47,893 bases of DNA from Opitutales bacterium UBA7389 (GTDB taxonomy: Bacteria; Verrucomicrobiota; Verrucomicrobiia; Opitutales; Opitutaceae). Below, one piece after another: positions 19,882-27,818 of this stretch (positions are counted from its first letter, which is position 1; the number at the start of each line of letters is the position of its first letter). Under the pieces are notes generated by a model, which searched no databases, was not told the origin of the DNA, and saw only the letters and a list, made by a program, of their open reading frames with translations. The position numbers were made by a program, and so were the translations under genes. The stretch is from NCBI GenBank assembly GCA_002474325.1, contig DKNL01000297.1:1-47893 (forward strand), written 5' to 3'.

Positions 19882-20811
19882 TCAAAGAAAATACTGACGC
19901 TGCTTTTCGCTGATCGGGAGTTCGCAGCGATCCATCACTTTCAAGAGATCCTCCCAAACTGCCCGTTTGTCACGCTTGCTGTCATTGCGAAGCAAATACG
20001 ATGGATGATACGTTGGAATTAAAGGCGTGTTCGCGAATTCATGCCAAACTCCTTTTACTTCCCTCAAGCTTCTGACCAAATCGAATCCCAGTAGCCCTTT
20101 GGCCGCGGTCGCCCCTAAAGCTACGATCAATTTTGGTTTCACTATCTCTATTTGCCCGATCAAGTAAGGGAGGCAGAAATTCATTTCTTCTCTCGTCGGT
20201 GGCCTGTTGCCAACCCGGGCAGGAAGACTCGGACGCCAATTCATGAGGTTCCCGATGTAAACCTGCTCTCGCCCCAAGCCCATCGCTTTGATCATCTTGT
20301 TAAGCAATTGGCCCGCTTTACCTACGAATGGTTCGCCTTGCTCCTCTTCATCTCCTCCCGGCGCCTCGCCACAAAAGAATATGTCCGCGTCCAGATTACC
20401 TACGCCAAATACGGTCTTGAAACCTTTCCGCGTATGCTTCTGGCAAACAGGGCAATTCAAAACGATCTCCCTAAGAGCTTCCCAGCGTTGAGCCTTGTCC
20501 CCCTCACCGAGAGAAAACACGGGCGGGGAACCCAATGATGAGCTGCACGAAGTTGGTGCATTCGGCTTTTCGCCCACTTCCTCTCTGAGTAATCGATCAA
20601 ATTCCTCTGGCGAAGCGGACCGAACTTTATCTGGTATTTCCACGGCAACCGACGAACCAGCTTCGGGAGGGGAAGCTGCCTCCATCCATTGACCCTCGAT
20701 AGTTGCATTCTTTAAATACTGTAGCGTTTTTCCGGATACATTAACATAGGATACTCCTTCTTCCCGCAATCGTTTCAGTTCCTCAACTATGGCTTCTAGC
20801 TCCGATTTCAT
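19882..20811 (-). CDS. Family-4 uracil-DNA glycosylase with one cluster cysteine replaced
   Basis: 309 residues. The C-terminal 200 match family-4 (UDGa) uracil-DNA glycosylases, which remove uracil from DNA: motif 1 GEAPGGDEEEQGEPFVGKAG (about 148-167) and motif 2 HPSYLLRN (about residue 270). Known enzymes hold a 4Fe-4S cluster through four Cys. Here C120 and C123 (CPVC) and C213 (NFCLPY) are present, but the position corresponding to the third ligand is W192 (NWRP instead of KCRP). The N-terminal 105 residues are a charged, low-complexity extension absent from minimal family members. It overlaps ribE by 4 nt (ATGA). Confidence 0.88.
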   Translation of the reverse strand: MKSELEAIVEELKRLREEGVSYVNVSGKTLQYLKNATIEGQWMEAASPPEAGSSVAVEIPDKVRSASPEEFDRLLREEVGEKPNAPTSCSSSLGSPPVFSLGEGDKAQRWEALREIVLNCPVCQKHTRKGFKTVFGVGNLDADIFFCGEAPGGDEEEQGEPFVGKAGQLLNKMIKAMGLGREQVYIGNLMNWRPSLPARVGNRPPTREEMNFCLPYLIGQIEIVKPKLIVALGATAAKGLLGFDLVRSLREVKGVWHEFANTPLIPTYHPSYLLRNDSKRDKRAVWEDLLKVMDRCELPISEKQRQYFL

Positions 20812-21410
20812 TTCGATCGATCCTGGTCCATTAGGATTTTCTCTGCATATTTAGCTAGTAAATCGAATTCCAGATTAACGGTTTCGCCCTTTTTCCGATC
20901 TCCAAGATTCGTCATTTCCAAAGTGTGAGGGATAAGCCAAATACTAATTGTTTGCCCAGAGACTTCCGCGATGGTGAGGGATATGCCATCAACTGCGATA
21001 CAACCTTTATAGACCAAATACTTCCTGAACGGCTTAGGAGTCTCGATTTTCAACATCACGTCTCGCCCTTTATAGCTAAGCTCCTTGATTTTGCCAACAC
21101 AGTCAACGTGACCTGTAACGAAATGGCCACCCAATCTTCCATCGTGCCTCAGGCTTCGCTCGAGATTTACCTTCGATCCCAAATCCACATTTTTCAAATT
21201 GGTGACGAGTCGCGTCTCCTCCAATAAGTCGAAGACAAGCGTATGCTTACTCGTCTCAGTAACCGATAAGCAGCAACCGTTGACAGCTATACTGTCGCCA
21301 ATCTTTAAATCTTCAGAAACCAGCTTTCCTCTCAGTTTCAACCTCCAGCTTTCAGGCTGCGCGTGAAAACTCACTACTTCGCCGGTTTCTTCGACTAACC
21401 CCGTAAACAT
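20808..21410 (-). CDS. ribE: Riboflavin synthase, alpha subunit type
   Basis: 200 residues with the two lumazine-binding repeats of riboflavin synthase, which dismutates 6,7-dimethyl-8-ribityllumazine into riboflavin. Visible motifs are MFTGLVEE at the start, VNGCCLSV, GGHFVTGHVD at the domain boundary, DGISLTI in the second repeat, IPHTLEMT and NLEFDLLAKYAEK. Length is normal. No FMN riboswitch is seen in the 130 bases upstream. It is translationally coupled to the downstream UDG gene by ATGA, an unusual pairing. Confidence 0.95.
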   Translation of the reverse strand: MFTGLVEETGEVVSFHAQPESWRLKLRGKLVSEDLKIGDSIAVNGCCLSVTETSKHTLVFDLLEETRLVTNLKNVDLGSKVNLERSLRHDGRLGGHFVTGHVDCVGKIKELSYKGRDVMLKIETPKPFRKYLVYKGCIAVDGISLTIAEVSGQTISIWLIPHTLEMTNLGDRKKGETVNLEFDLLAKYAEKILMDQDRSK

Positions 21411-21485
21411 TTCTGCCTACTATTTCCTTTCTACCGGATTGCGCAACGGATTTTCCGTATACGTTCGCAACATTCAGAAATAATA

Positions 21486-21515
21486 AGCCGGGGTCCGACA
21501 GTTCGAATGCCGGCT
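21486..21515 (-). terminator. Hairpin terminator candidate after the oxidoreductase gene
   Basis: Arms AGCCGG (21486-21491) and CCGGCT (21510-21515) lie 26-55 bases downstream of the oxidoreductase stop on the minus strand, and the following minus-strand bases are TATTATTT. This would separate the oxidoreductase from ribE. The loop is long (18 bases), so strength is uncertain. Confidence 0.4.
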
Positions 21516-21540
21516 GAATATCCGATTTGGGCGATGCTTT

Positions 21541-22983
21541 CTAAACTTTCGCCGGTACTTCGTAATCCTGACGATACTCCCGTTTCAGGAGCTTATTAGC
21601 CTGACGATACCCTTTACCACCGACAAACCTTTCGGAACTGGCATCAAACTTCAGCTCGTTACCTATTTTCCAAAGTTCACTAGACTGGTCCAAGCTCCAA
21701 TCTTCCAACTGGGCATGGAAACGGCCGTGAGCCTCTTCCAGCAATACGTCTTTGCCTGCAAACTTCGCGGTCGCTTTGCCATTCGCTTGTCCACCTTCCA
21801 TGTAGGAAATATTCCCCAGATGAGCGAGACAACTCGACTTGTAAGCGCTTTCCAAATGGGACGCCACATCCGCTTCGCTACGGCTATTGATCGCCCTGAT
21901 GAAGGCTGGAAAATGATCGAACCCGCCATCACCTTTGAACGCTTTGATTTTCCTCCCATGATTGTCGTAAACGATTCCGCCTCCGCGCCCACCACGGAAT
22001 TCGCCTCCCTCGCAAGTTACAATCACTCCAACTCGGCTTCCCTTGAAATTCGGGGCGTTATTCAATTCTGGTTTCACCCAGAGGTTTCTCACCTCGAATA
22101 TAGCGGGAATACCGCCCCAATTGAAAGTTGTGATGCCCATATTCGGAGTGTTTCCCGCATCGTTCCAGCCGAATCTTCCTCCCAAGGACTGGACTTTCAG
22201 CGGGTGGTCCGGATCGCCAAGGATCCACCGCATTAGGTCAAGCTCGTGCGGACCTTGGTTCCCCAAGTCCCCATTACCGGTGTTAAAATCCCAATGCCAA
22301 TCGTAGTGGAATCTCGGGCGATAAAGATCCCGATGCACGGCGGGCCCGAGCCACATATCGTAGTCCACCGATTCTGGCAGGACCAGAGGGCTATCGATCT
22401 TACCGATGCTCTCGCGTTTTCGATAACATAATCCACGCACCATCTTGATTTCACCGATATTACCGGCATGAATCCAAGGAAATGCTTCGTTCAAGCCAAC
22501 GTCAGAGCGGTTCTGGAACCCTGCTTGAACGATTCTGTCGTATTGTTTGGCAGCTTTGACCATTTGGCGCCCTTCCCAAACACTATGACAAACTGGTTTT
22601 TCAACATAAACATCCTTACCCGCTTGGCATCCCCAAATGGTCTGTAGAGCGTGCCAATGATTAGGAGTGGTCAGAACGACCGCATCGACGTCCTTTCGCT
22701 CGAGAAGCTTCCTATAATCCGTCTCCTGGCTGATCGCAACACCGTACTCTTTATCTACATCGGCAGCTCGTTCCGCTAGGACATCGGTGTCCACATCACA
22801 TAGGGCTACTAGGCGGGCTCCTTCTGTTCGAAAGACGTCCTTGATGAGGCTCTTGCCTCTTCCACGCAGACCAACCACAGCGACCCGGATGTCTCGATTG
22901 GCCGCTTTGGCCCATGAAGGGGTTATGGCGAAGGTGCTCGCAGCTAGAGCAGAGGCTTTAATAAACTTACGACGAGATAACAT
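21541..22983 (-). CDS. Exported Gfo/Idh/MocA family oxidoreductase
   Basis: 480 residues from the chosen ATG. The N-terminus MLSRRKFIKASALAASTFA is a Tat signal (SRRKFIK), so the protein folds with its cofactor before export. The Rossmann domain follows (VAVVGLRGRGKS, then LVALCDVD) with the EKP catalytic-region motif in YVEKPVCHS, and the larger alpha/beta domain after it. The family reduces or oxidises sugars and sugar derivatives with NAD(P); exported members are abundant in polysaccharide-degrading Planctomycetota and Verrucomicrobiota. The substrate cannot be told. A longer frame begins at 23040, but the Tat motif places the start at 22983. Confidence 0.9.
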   Translation of the reverse strand: MLSRRKFIKASALAASTFAITPSWAKAANRDIRVAVVGLRGRGKSLIKDVFRTEGARLVALCDVDTDVLAERAADVDKEYGVAISQETDYRKLLERKDVDAVVLTTPNHWHALQTIWGCQAGKDVYVEKPVCHSVWEGRQMVKAAKQYDRIVQAGFQNRSDVGLNEAFPWIHAGNIGEIKMVRGLCYRKRESIGKIDSPLVLPESVDYDMWLGPAVHRDLYRPRFHYDWHWDFNTGNGDLGNQGPHELDLMRWILGDPDHPLKVQSLGGRFGWNDAGNTPNMGITTFNWGGIPAIFEVRNLWVKPELNNAPNFKGSRVGVIVTCEGGEFRGGRGGGIVYDNHGRKIKAFKGDGGFDHFPAFIRAINSRSEADVASHLESAYKSSCLAHLGNISYMEGGQANGKATAKFAGKDVLLEEAHGRFHAQLEDWSLDQSSELWKIGNELKFDASSERFVGGKGYRQANKLLKREYRQDYEVPAKV

Positions 22984-23084
22984 AATTTTCAGTTCCGACT
23001 GCCGGTTTTTAGAACACAGCTCGATTGTTTTGACAATCAAAATCAGGCCGTCGCATCTAGCGATCGAACCTAAGCCAAATTGAT

Positions 23085-24392
23085 TTATCTAGCTGCTCTC
23101 AGTTCCGAAAACTTTTCAAAACACCGTTCTTCCAGTTCCCAATCTCTGAGGGCTAATTGCCGCTTGGCGATAGAAGAGGCAGTACCGCTGATCCAAAGCT
23201 CTCTTGAGACGCCTTTCATTTCCTCGGAGAGCAGCGAGTCTGTAAGATCTGGCGACCAATGGAGGTAGTCCAAAGCCAATGGGAGAATTATAGATCCCTT
23301 TTCGCTTACCGCTACCGCCAGTCCCCTTCGAACCTCCAGCTTGTGCAAGGGCCTTATCAACTGACTGTAATTTCCAAATACAGATACGATCCTCACTATG
23401 AGCAGCGCCTCCTCCCTGCTCTGGACCTCCAACAATAGTCGGACAAGCTCTAGTCTTCCATCCACATCGAGCCCGTCTAAGGTTAGAACAAGTTCAGTTT
23501 TTTCAGTGAGCGTATAGTGTTCATGATCGTTGAAAATCATGATAGCCTCCGCCTCGATGCCCAAGTTCTTAAGAGCAATCGAGTTTAAGCGCTCTAGCTC
23601 CAACTCGGATTTGCTCCATACAAGCTCCTGAGCCTGTAATGTGTAGGAAAGAACTGAGCTCACTGGAATAGCAAACTCTGCCGCAAAAGACCCAACGCTC
23701 GAGGCCCACGCTATTCGCTCCAACTCATACTGGAGATTATCGTTGGTCGTGTAAGGATCAACCTTTAAACGTCTGGCCCAATCCCTCTTCGCTCGGTCGA
23801 ACCCCAAATGCCGGCGACTCAATTTTCTGGTGGCGCTACCTACTTTCTTAACCGTCCCTTCCGACGATTCGCTATCTTGCGGATTTTTAGGCCCCCTATT
23901 TTTGAAGTTCTGCGGATTCGCCTTGGAAGCCACCACTCGAGATCCCTTTTTGACCTCATAAAACTTGCCCTGCAAATACCGAACAACTCCACCTGGGATT
24001 CCCGCCACTGTAGATATTGGTTTTCGGGCAACCGTCCAAGTCCTAACCAATGGGTTTTTGAGCGCTTCCGAGAAGGACTTCGCAAATGCGTCTGTCTTAC
24101 TGATTTCCTCCAATCTCTCGAGGGCGTGGATTTCATTGACCCGCTTTTCAAGCATATCGATTCCACGTACACGGTACTCTCCAAAATCGCTGTAGAGCTC
24201 GAACTCGTATCCAAAATTCACCACATGTCCGATCGGGCCAAGTTGATACCGCTCTCCTCCCCTCAGGTCTTGAGGGACGAGATCGTGCGAAAATACAAGC
24301 GGAGGCCCTTCGACGGGCTCGATTTCCGCCCTCAATGCAGGAACCCACAAAGCCAAAAATAAAATCGCTGCCAATACTGGAGGAACGCCCAT
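23085..24392 (-). CDS. Unrecognised exported protein, 435 residues
   Basis: The protein starts with a clear signal peptide (cleavage near LRA, about residue 22). A beta-looking segment follows (residues 25-75, including HVVNFGYEFELYSDFGEYRV). Then comes a helical part with a basic low-complexity linker (about 150-185, rich in Lys, Ser, Asn). Next is a conserved-looking RAKRDWARRLKVDPYTTN segment (about 190-210), and the last 230 residues appear all-helical. I do not recognise a family or catalytic motif. It is transcribed away from the GNAT gene and towards the oxidoreductase, 101 bases apart, but not clearly in one operon. A role in the periplasm is all that can be inferred. Confidence 0.8.
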   Translation of the reverse strand: MGVPPVLAAILFLALWVPALRAEIEPVEGPPLVFSHDLVPQDLRGGERYQLGPIGHVVNFGYEFELYSDFGEYRVRGIDMLEKRVNEIHALERLEEISKTDAFAKSFSEALKNPLVRTWTVARKPISTVAGIPGGVVRYLQGKFYEVKKGSRVVASKANPQNFKNRGPKNPQDSESSEGTVKKVGSATRKLSRRHLGFDRAKRDWARRLKVDPYTTNDNLQYELERIAWASSVGSFAAEFAIPVSSVLSYTLQAQELVWSKSELELERLNSIALKNLGIEAEAIMIFNDHEHYTLTEKTELVLTLDGLDVDGRLELVRLLLEVQSREEALLIVRIVSVFGNYSQLIRPLHKLEVRRGLAVAVSEKGSIILPLALDYLHWSPDLTDSLLSEEMKGVSRELWISGTASSIAKRQLALRDWELEERCFEKFSELRAAR

Positions 24393-24655
24393 ACTTGCTT
24401 CTATATTTAAACCTCGAGCCTAAACTCGTGTTCCAATTAAAACTTAACGCATCAATATACCGAAACAATCGAATTTTGTTAATAGAGATTTTAACCTATC
24501 TATTTTTGCAAGAGTACACCATCACGCTCTCCCATGCTAGGCGAATCGTAATCGGCAGTTGCTATTGTGTATGCCCATATGAGAGGGAAGCGAACCGAAA
24601 CGGAAATGGACATCGTCTTCGACACGCGTTCCCTCCACAATTTTAGTAAACGATA

Positions 24656-25072
24656 ATGATTTCTGTGGAACTAACTGGATTTTCGCCGCATCAAATGGCA
24701 ATTCTTTCCATACGCTTCAATGTCTTCGTCAAAGAGCAAGGAGTAGATCCTAGTCTCGAGATCGACGGGCAAGACCCGGATTGCCTTCACGCTATCGCGT
24801 ACATCGATGGCAAAGCCGTAGGGACTGGACGTTTACTTCCGTACGGCCATATCGGTCGCATGGCTGTACTACCTGATTATCGTTCGCGCGGCACTGGATC
24901 CGCAATATTACGAGCCCTGATCAAGGCTGCCCGTGATCGTGGAGACACCCTCATCGTTCTTGCCTCGCAAGTTCACGCCGCCGCTTTCTACCAGCGATTC
25001 GGGTTTCAAAGTCACGGAGCTCCCTTCATTGAGGCTGGAATCGAGCATATTCATATGCAACTTCAGTTGTGA
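24656..25072 (+). CDS. GNAT family N-acetyltransferase
   Basis: 138 residues covering a complete GNAT fold: N-terminal RFNVFVKEQGVDP, strand IAYIDGKAVGTGRLLP, the acetyl-CoA loop region IGRMAVLPDYRSRGTGSAIL (the R/Q-x-x-G-x-G/A loop is RSRGTG), and the closing AAAFYQRFGFQSHG. It is closest in style to the ElaA/YjcF-like subgroup. The acceptor substrate is unknown. No Shine-Dalgarno precedes the ATG. The 263 bases upstream, between divergent genes, hold no other feature I can support. Confidence 0.88.
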   Translation: MISVELTGFSPHQMAILSIRFNVFVKEQGVDPSLEIDGQDPDCLHAIAYIDGKAVGTGRLLPYGHIGRMAVLPDYRSRGTGSAILRALIKAARDRGDTLIVLASQVHAAAFYQRFGFQSHGAPFIEAGIEHIHMQLQL

Positions 25073-25107
25073 AGTCCCACGACCATTCCTGGAATAATCG
25101 ACCCGCC

Positions 25108-25269
25108 ATGAAATCAATTTCAACTCAATCGCTCAACCAGGGGCTTGCCAAAGAACCGCCTCTTCAAGTTATAGACGTTATCACTGAACAGCATCTCCAA
25201 GCCGAGCATCTTCCCGATGCTGAGAATACCTGCGTCTATGAAATCAGCTTTGTTGACAGCATCTCGTAA
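25108..25269 (+). pseudogene. Truncated rhodanese-domain gene
   Basis: A 53-codon frame beginning with ATG 36 bases after the GNAT stop reads like the first third of a rhodanese domain (ISTQSLNQGL..., PLQVIDVITEQHLQAEHLPDAENTC, matching the usual LIDVRxxxEYxxGHIPGAxN pattern). The Arg of VIDVR is replaced by Ile, and the frame stops where the domain should continue to the catalytic Cys loop. No continuation is found in the next 100 bases. Most likely the remnant of a deleted gene. Confidence 0.6.
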
Positions 25270-25375
25270 CCGATTTCATCTCGATCAGCTTACGATAGAT
25301 CGCCCCAATACAAACCAGTTAATTTGAAATCGTTTCGAGAGATCAAACGAGCTAACAGTCTTTCGCGGTAGAGGC

Positions 25376-26371
25376 ATGTTCAATCATCTCAAAAGCCAAC
25401 TTCTGACAGGAGGGATCCTCATGGCGATTCTCTTGGCCTACTTGTTCCCCGATATTGGATCTACAGGGGGACCCCTAAAGACGGAGATCACGACTAAAAT
25501 AGCTATCGCCCTGATCTTCTTTTTCCAGGGCCTAACGCTGAACACCCGCAAACTGCTTATCAGTGTTAATCGATGGCGACTTCACATCTACTGCCAGAGC
25601 TGCATTTTTTTAGTCTCACCAGCGCTGATGCTCCTGTTGATTATCCTGTTCGGCCGCTGGATTCCTTCAAATCTTCAACCCGGACTGCTCTTTCTTTCTG
25701 TACTGCCATCGACGATCTTTTCATCCACAGTATTTACCGCGAATAGCGGTGGCAATGCTGGAGCCGCCCTATTCAACGCGACGCTTTCGAACCTGATAGG
25801 CGTGGTTATTACACCTCTCTGGTGCCTGGCCCTATTGGCCAAAGCAAATAATGAGTTTCCGCCAGTAGGTTCACTCATCGCCAAAATCGCCTTTTTTATT
25901 ATTCTACCGCTAGTAATTGGGCAACTGATTCGGATTGCGACAACAGACCAGGCAATAACCCGGTTTGGCAAAGCCATCAAACGTTTCAACAATGGCACGA
26001 TTCTGTTCGTCGTATTCGCGGCTTTCTGCGATAGCTTTAATACAGATGTATGGGCAAATTTCCCATTCTTTTCCATTCTTCTAGCTGTCTCCTATTCCTC
26101 CCTGTTCTTAGGTCTTCTGTCTTATCTGGCATGGACATTCTCGTGGCTAGCTTCACCGTCCGCTAGCCAAAGGATCGCGGTATTTTTCTGCAGTTCCCAA
26201 AAAACGCTAGCCGCTGGCGTTCCTATCGCTGCTGTCGTATTCGCTGGGTAGTCTGGGAATCTGGCTCAAGGTCCGATTCTGATTCCACTTATGATCTACC
26301 ACGCTATCCAACTTGTCCTCGCTGGGCTGGCTTCCGGCTTCCTAATCACTAGAAACCAGATCACCTCCTAA
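25376..26371 (+). pseudogene. Bile acid:Na+ symporter-like transporter interrupted by an in-frame amber codon
   Basis: The frame gives nine to ten membrane segments of the SBF-like family (arsenite/bile-acid transporter superfamily, about 330 residues), including the NATLSNLIG and SSQKTLAAGVPIA motifs. A TAG at 26249-26251 (codon 292) interrupts it directly after AAVVFAG. The same frame then continues with typical family sequence (GPILIPLMIYHAIQL, then a last membrane segment) to TAA at 26369-26371, giving 331 codons, the normal length. So a single base change would restore a full gene. Either this is a recent pseudogene, a read-through case or a sequence error. An AGGAGG at 25408-25413 precedes the internal ATG at 25421 by 7 bases, so translation may start there; this would shorten the first membrane segment. 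Confidence 0.8.
25408..25413 (+). promoter_or_regulatory. Strong Shine-Dalgarno AGGAGG inside the symporter frame
   Basis: AGGAGG lies 7 bases before an in-frame ATG at 25421 (MAILLAYLFPD). Most genes in the window lack such a strong site, so it may decide the start of the transporter in favour of codon 16. Confidence 0.45.
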
Positions 26372-26589
26372 GGCTGCCTTTCTTTAGGATCTGGGAACTT
26401 GTCCGGCGATATTGAAATTCCGAATTCCGAGAAGTCATTAACGATGCCGTGTAGTGACCGGTCTTGTTTAAACACCTTCAATATTTCTTGATGCTCGTAA
26501 TCAGATGTGGGCCACTCTTTGAAATACCCGGGAAGCATAAAAACGGTATAGCTCTGGTCGCGCTCGACTTTTCTGCGAATTACTAACAT
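26368..26589 (-). CDS. Small hypothetical protein, 73 residues
   Basis: The frame MLVIRRKVERDQSYTVF...HGIVNDFSEFGISISPDKFPD has balanced, protein-like composition and a plausible alpha/beta pattern, but no family I recognise. Its first residues superficially recall CsrA (MLVLxRK) but the rest does not fit. It overlaps the end of the restored symporter frame by 4 bases in convergent orientation. No Shine-Dalgarno is seen. Reality uncertain. Confidence 0.4.
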   Translation of the reverse strand: MLVIRRKVERDQSYTVFMLPGYFKEWPTSDYEHQEILKVFKQDRSLHGIVNDFSEFGISISPDKFPDPKERQP

Positions 26590-26661
26590 GCATAAGTATC
26601 CGAATCACTAATTCAGTCCCTAGCAACTCCAATTCGACTAACGCGGCCGGGGGGTCGTGAT

Positions 26662-26734
26662 TAGCGAACGGCAGCCTTAAAAGGGCTACTGCGACAGAAG
26701 ACCAGAGTTGCTGAGCAAAATCACCCGTTCGCTA
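26662..26734. repeat. Inverted repeat with nested stems, unknown element
   Basis: Perfect 10-base arms TAGCGAACGG (26662-26671) and CCGTTCGCTA (26725-26734) enclose 53 bases. Just inside the left arm a second hairpin is possible (GCAGCC...GGCTACTGC). It lies in gene-poor sequence 26590-26795 next to decayed genes. It could be a structured RNA, a miniature mobile element end pair or a terminator complex. I saw no second copy and no target-site duplication. Confidence 0.45.
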
Positions 26735-26795
26735 TAGATTATATCCTCTTTTTTGGGCAAATTCGATTGCAACCACACGGATATTCAAAACCAAT

Positions 26796-27110
26796 ATGTT
26801 AGAGGCTGAGGCCCTAAAAACAGCACTGGCCAGGATAGCGATGACTCAAACGCACCAAGAGACTAGCTTTAACTCAGGTCGCGAAGCTCAGAATAGAACT
26901 CATACAATACCAGCAAATCAGGGAATGGACAGCATTAATCACGCCCAATCTAATACACGATTCACACACCCTTCGCAGAGCCAAGTAGGCAAGAGAAAGG
27001 TTCGCGACGCAGAACAAGCTAACGAAAGGCCTCTTCATTTGCAACAGCCATCACATGAGTCAGCTTACCCGGGCGTATTCGACGACGAAGCAGTCGAACG
27101 ATTGAAGTAG
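26796..27110 (+). CDS. Doubtful ORF, 104 residues, Gln/Asn/His-rich
   Basis: The frame from ATG 26796 starts with an alpha-helical stretch (MLEAEALKTALARIAM) and becomes rich in Gln, Asn, His and Ser, ending GVFDDEAVERLK. No family is recognised and no ribosome site is seen. The N- and C-terminal pieces look protein-like, the centre disordered. It may be a lineage-specific small protein or chance. Confidence 0.3.
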   Translation: MLEAEALKTALARIAMTQTHQETSFNSGREAQNRTHTIPANQGMDSINHAQSNTRFTHPSQSQVGKRKVRDAEQANERPLHLQQPSHESAYPGVFDDEAVERLK

Positions 27111-27124
27111 GAAGTCTGAAGATG

Positions 27125-27145
27125 CTTTTGGAATCGCTCCAAAAG
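27125..27145 (+). repeat. Perfect short hairpin before pdxH
   Basis: CTTTTGGA (27125-27132) and TCCAAAAG (27138-27145) form an 8-bp stem with a 5-base loop ending 16 bases before the pdxH GTG. A run of five A follows. It could terminate upstream transcription or affect pdxH translation. The strand choice follows pdxH. Confidence 0.4.
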
Positions 27146-27161
27146 AAAAATCCCTAAATAA

Positions 27162-27806
27162 GTGGCCAAAGACCTGAGTAAATTAAGGAAGGAATACACG
27201 GGAACTAGCCTCAGCAGGAAAGATTTGGCGACCAATCCGTTAGATCAGTTCGAGCGCTGGTTTTCGCAGGCTCAAGAGTTAGAAGTGGTTGAGCCCAACG
27301 CCATGTCCCTTTCCACGGTGGATGAAAACGGACAGCCCTGGCAACGCATGGTCCTCCTGAAAGCGTTCGATAAGCGAGGATTTGTCTTTTTCACCAACTT
27401 CAGCAGCCGCAAGGCGAAGCATATCGAGACAAACGCCCAAGTATCGCTACTCTTCCCTTGGGTAGCCATACATCGGCAGGTCGCTATCTGTGGTAAAGCG
27501 GAAAAGATATCCTCAATCGAATCGCTCAAATATTTCGTCAAACGCCCTTATGGCAGCCAAATTGGGGCTTGGGCATCCGAACAAAGCTCAGTCATCTCTT
27601 CGAGATCCTTGCTGCAAGCGAAATTCGACGAGATTAAGCGGGAATTCAAGCGCGGCGAAGTGCCTCTTCCCACATTTTGGGGAGGCTATCGTATTAGTCC
27701 AGATTCGTTCGAATTCTGGCAGGGGGGATCCTATCGTATCCACGATCGTTTCTTGTATTCTATAAGCTCTGACGAATGCTGGAAAATCGATCGCTTGTCT
27801 CCCTGA
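27162..27806 (+). CDS. pdxH: Pyridoxamine 5'-phosphate oxidase
   Basis: 214 residues collinear with PdxH over the full length; it oxidises pyridoxine or pyridoxamine 5'-phosphate to pyridoxal phosphate with FMN. Visible motifs are LRKEYTGTSLSRKDL at the start, the FMN-binding RMVLLKAFDKRGFVFFTN...SRKAKHIE, SLLFPW, the QIGAWASEQSS segment, PLPTFWGGYRI, EFWQGG...RIHDRFLY and the C-terminal WKIDRLSP. The start is GTG at 27162; it is supported by alignment of the N-terminus with other PdxH proteins. It converges on mutM with a 12-base gap, so the two genes share almost no terminator space. Confidence 0.96.
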   Translation: MAKDLSKLRKEYTGTSLSRKDLATNPLDQFERWFSQAQELEVVEPNAMSLSTVDENGQPWQRMVLLKAFDKRGFVFFTNFSSRKAKHIETNAQVSLLFPWVAIHRQVAICGKAEKISSIESLKYFVKRPYGSQIGAWASEQSSVISSRSLLQAKFDEIKREFKRGEVPLPTFWGGYRISPDSFEFWQGGSYRIHDRFLYSISSDECWKIDRLSP

Positions 27807-27818
27807 GAGCCGTTTCGC

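Noticed and set aside
21411..21540. FMN riboswitch upstream of ribE
   Set aside because: The conserved RFN-element blocks are absent; only a simple hairpin near 21500 is seen.
26590..26795. Integron attC-like site in the inverted repeat region
   Set aside because: The RYYYAAC and GTTRRRY core sites are not present and no integrase is nearby.
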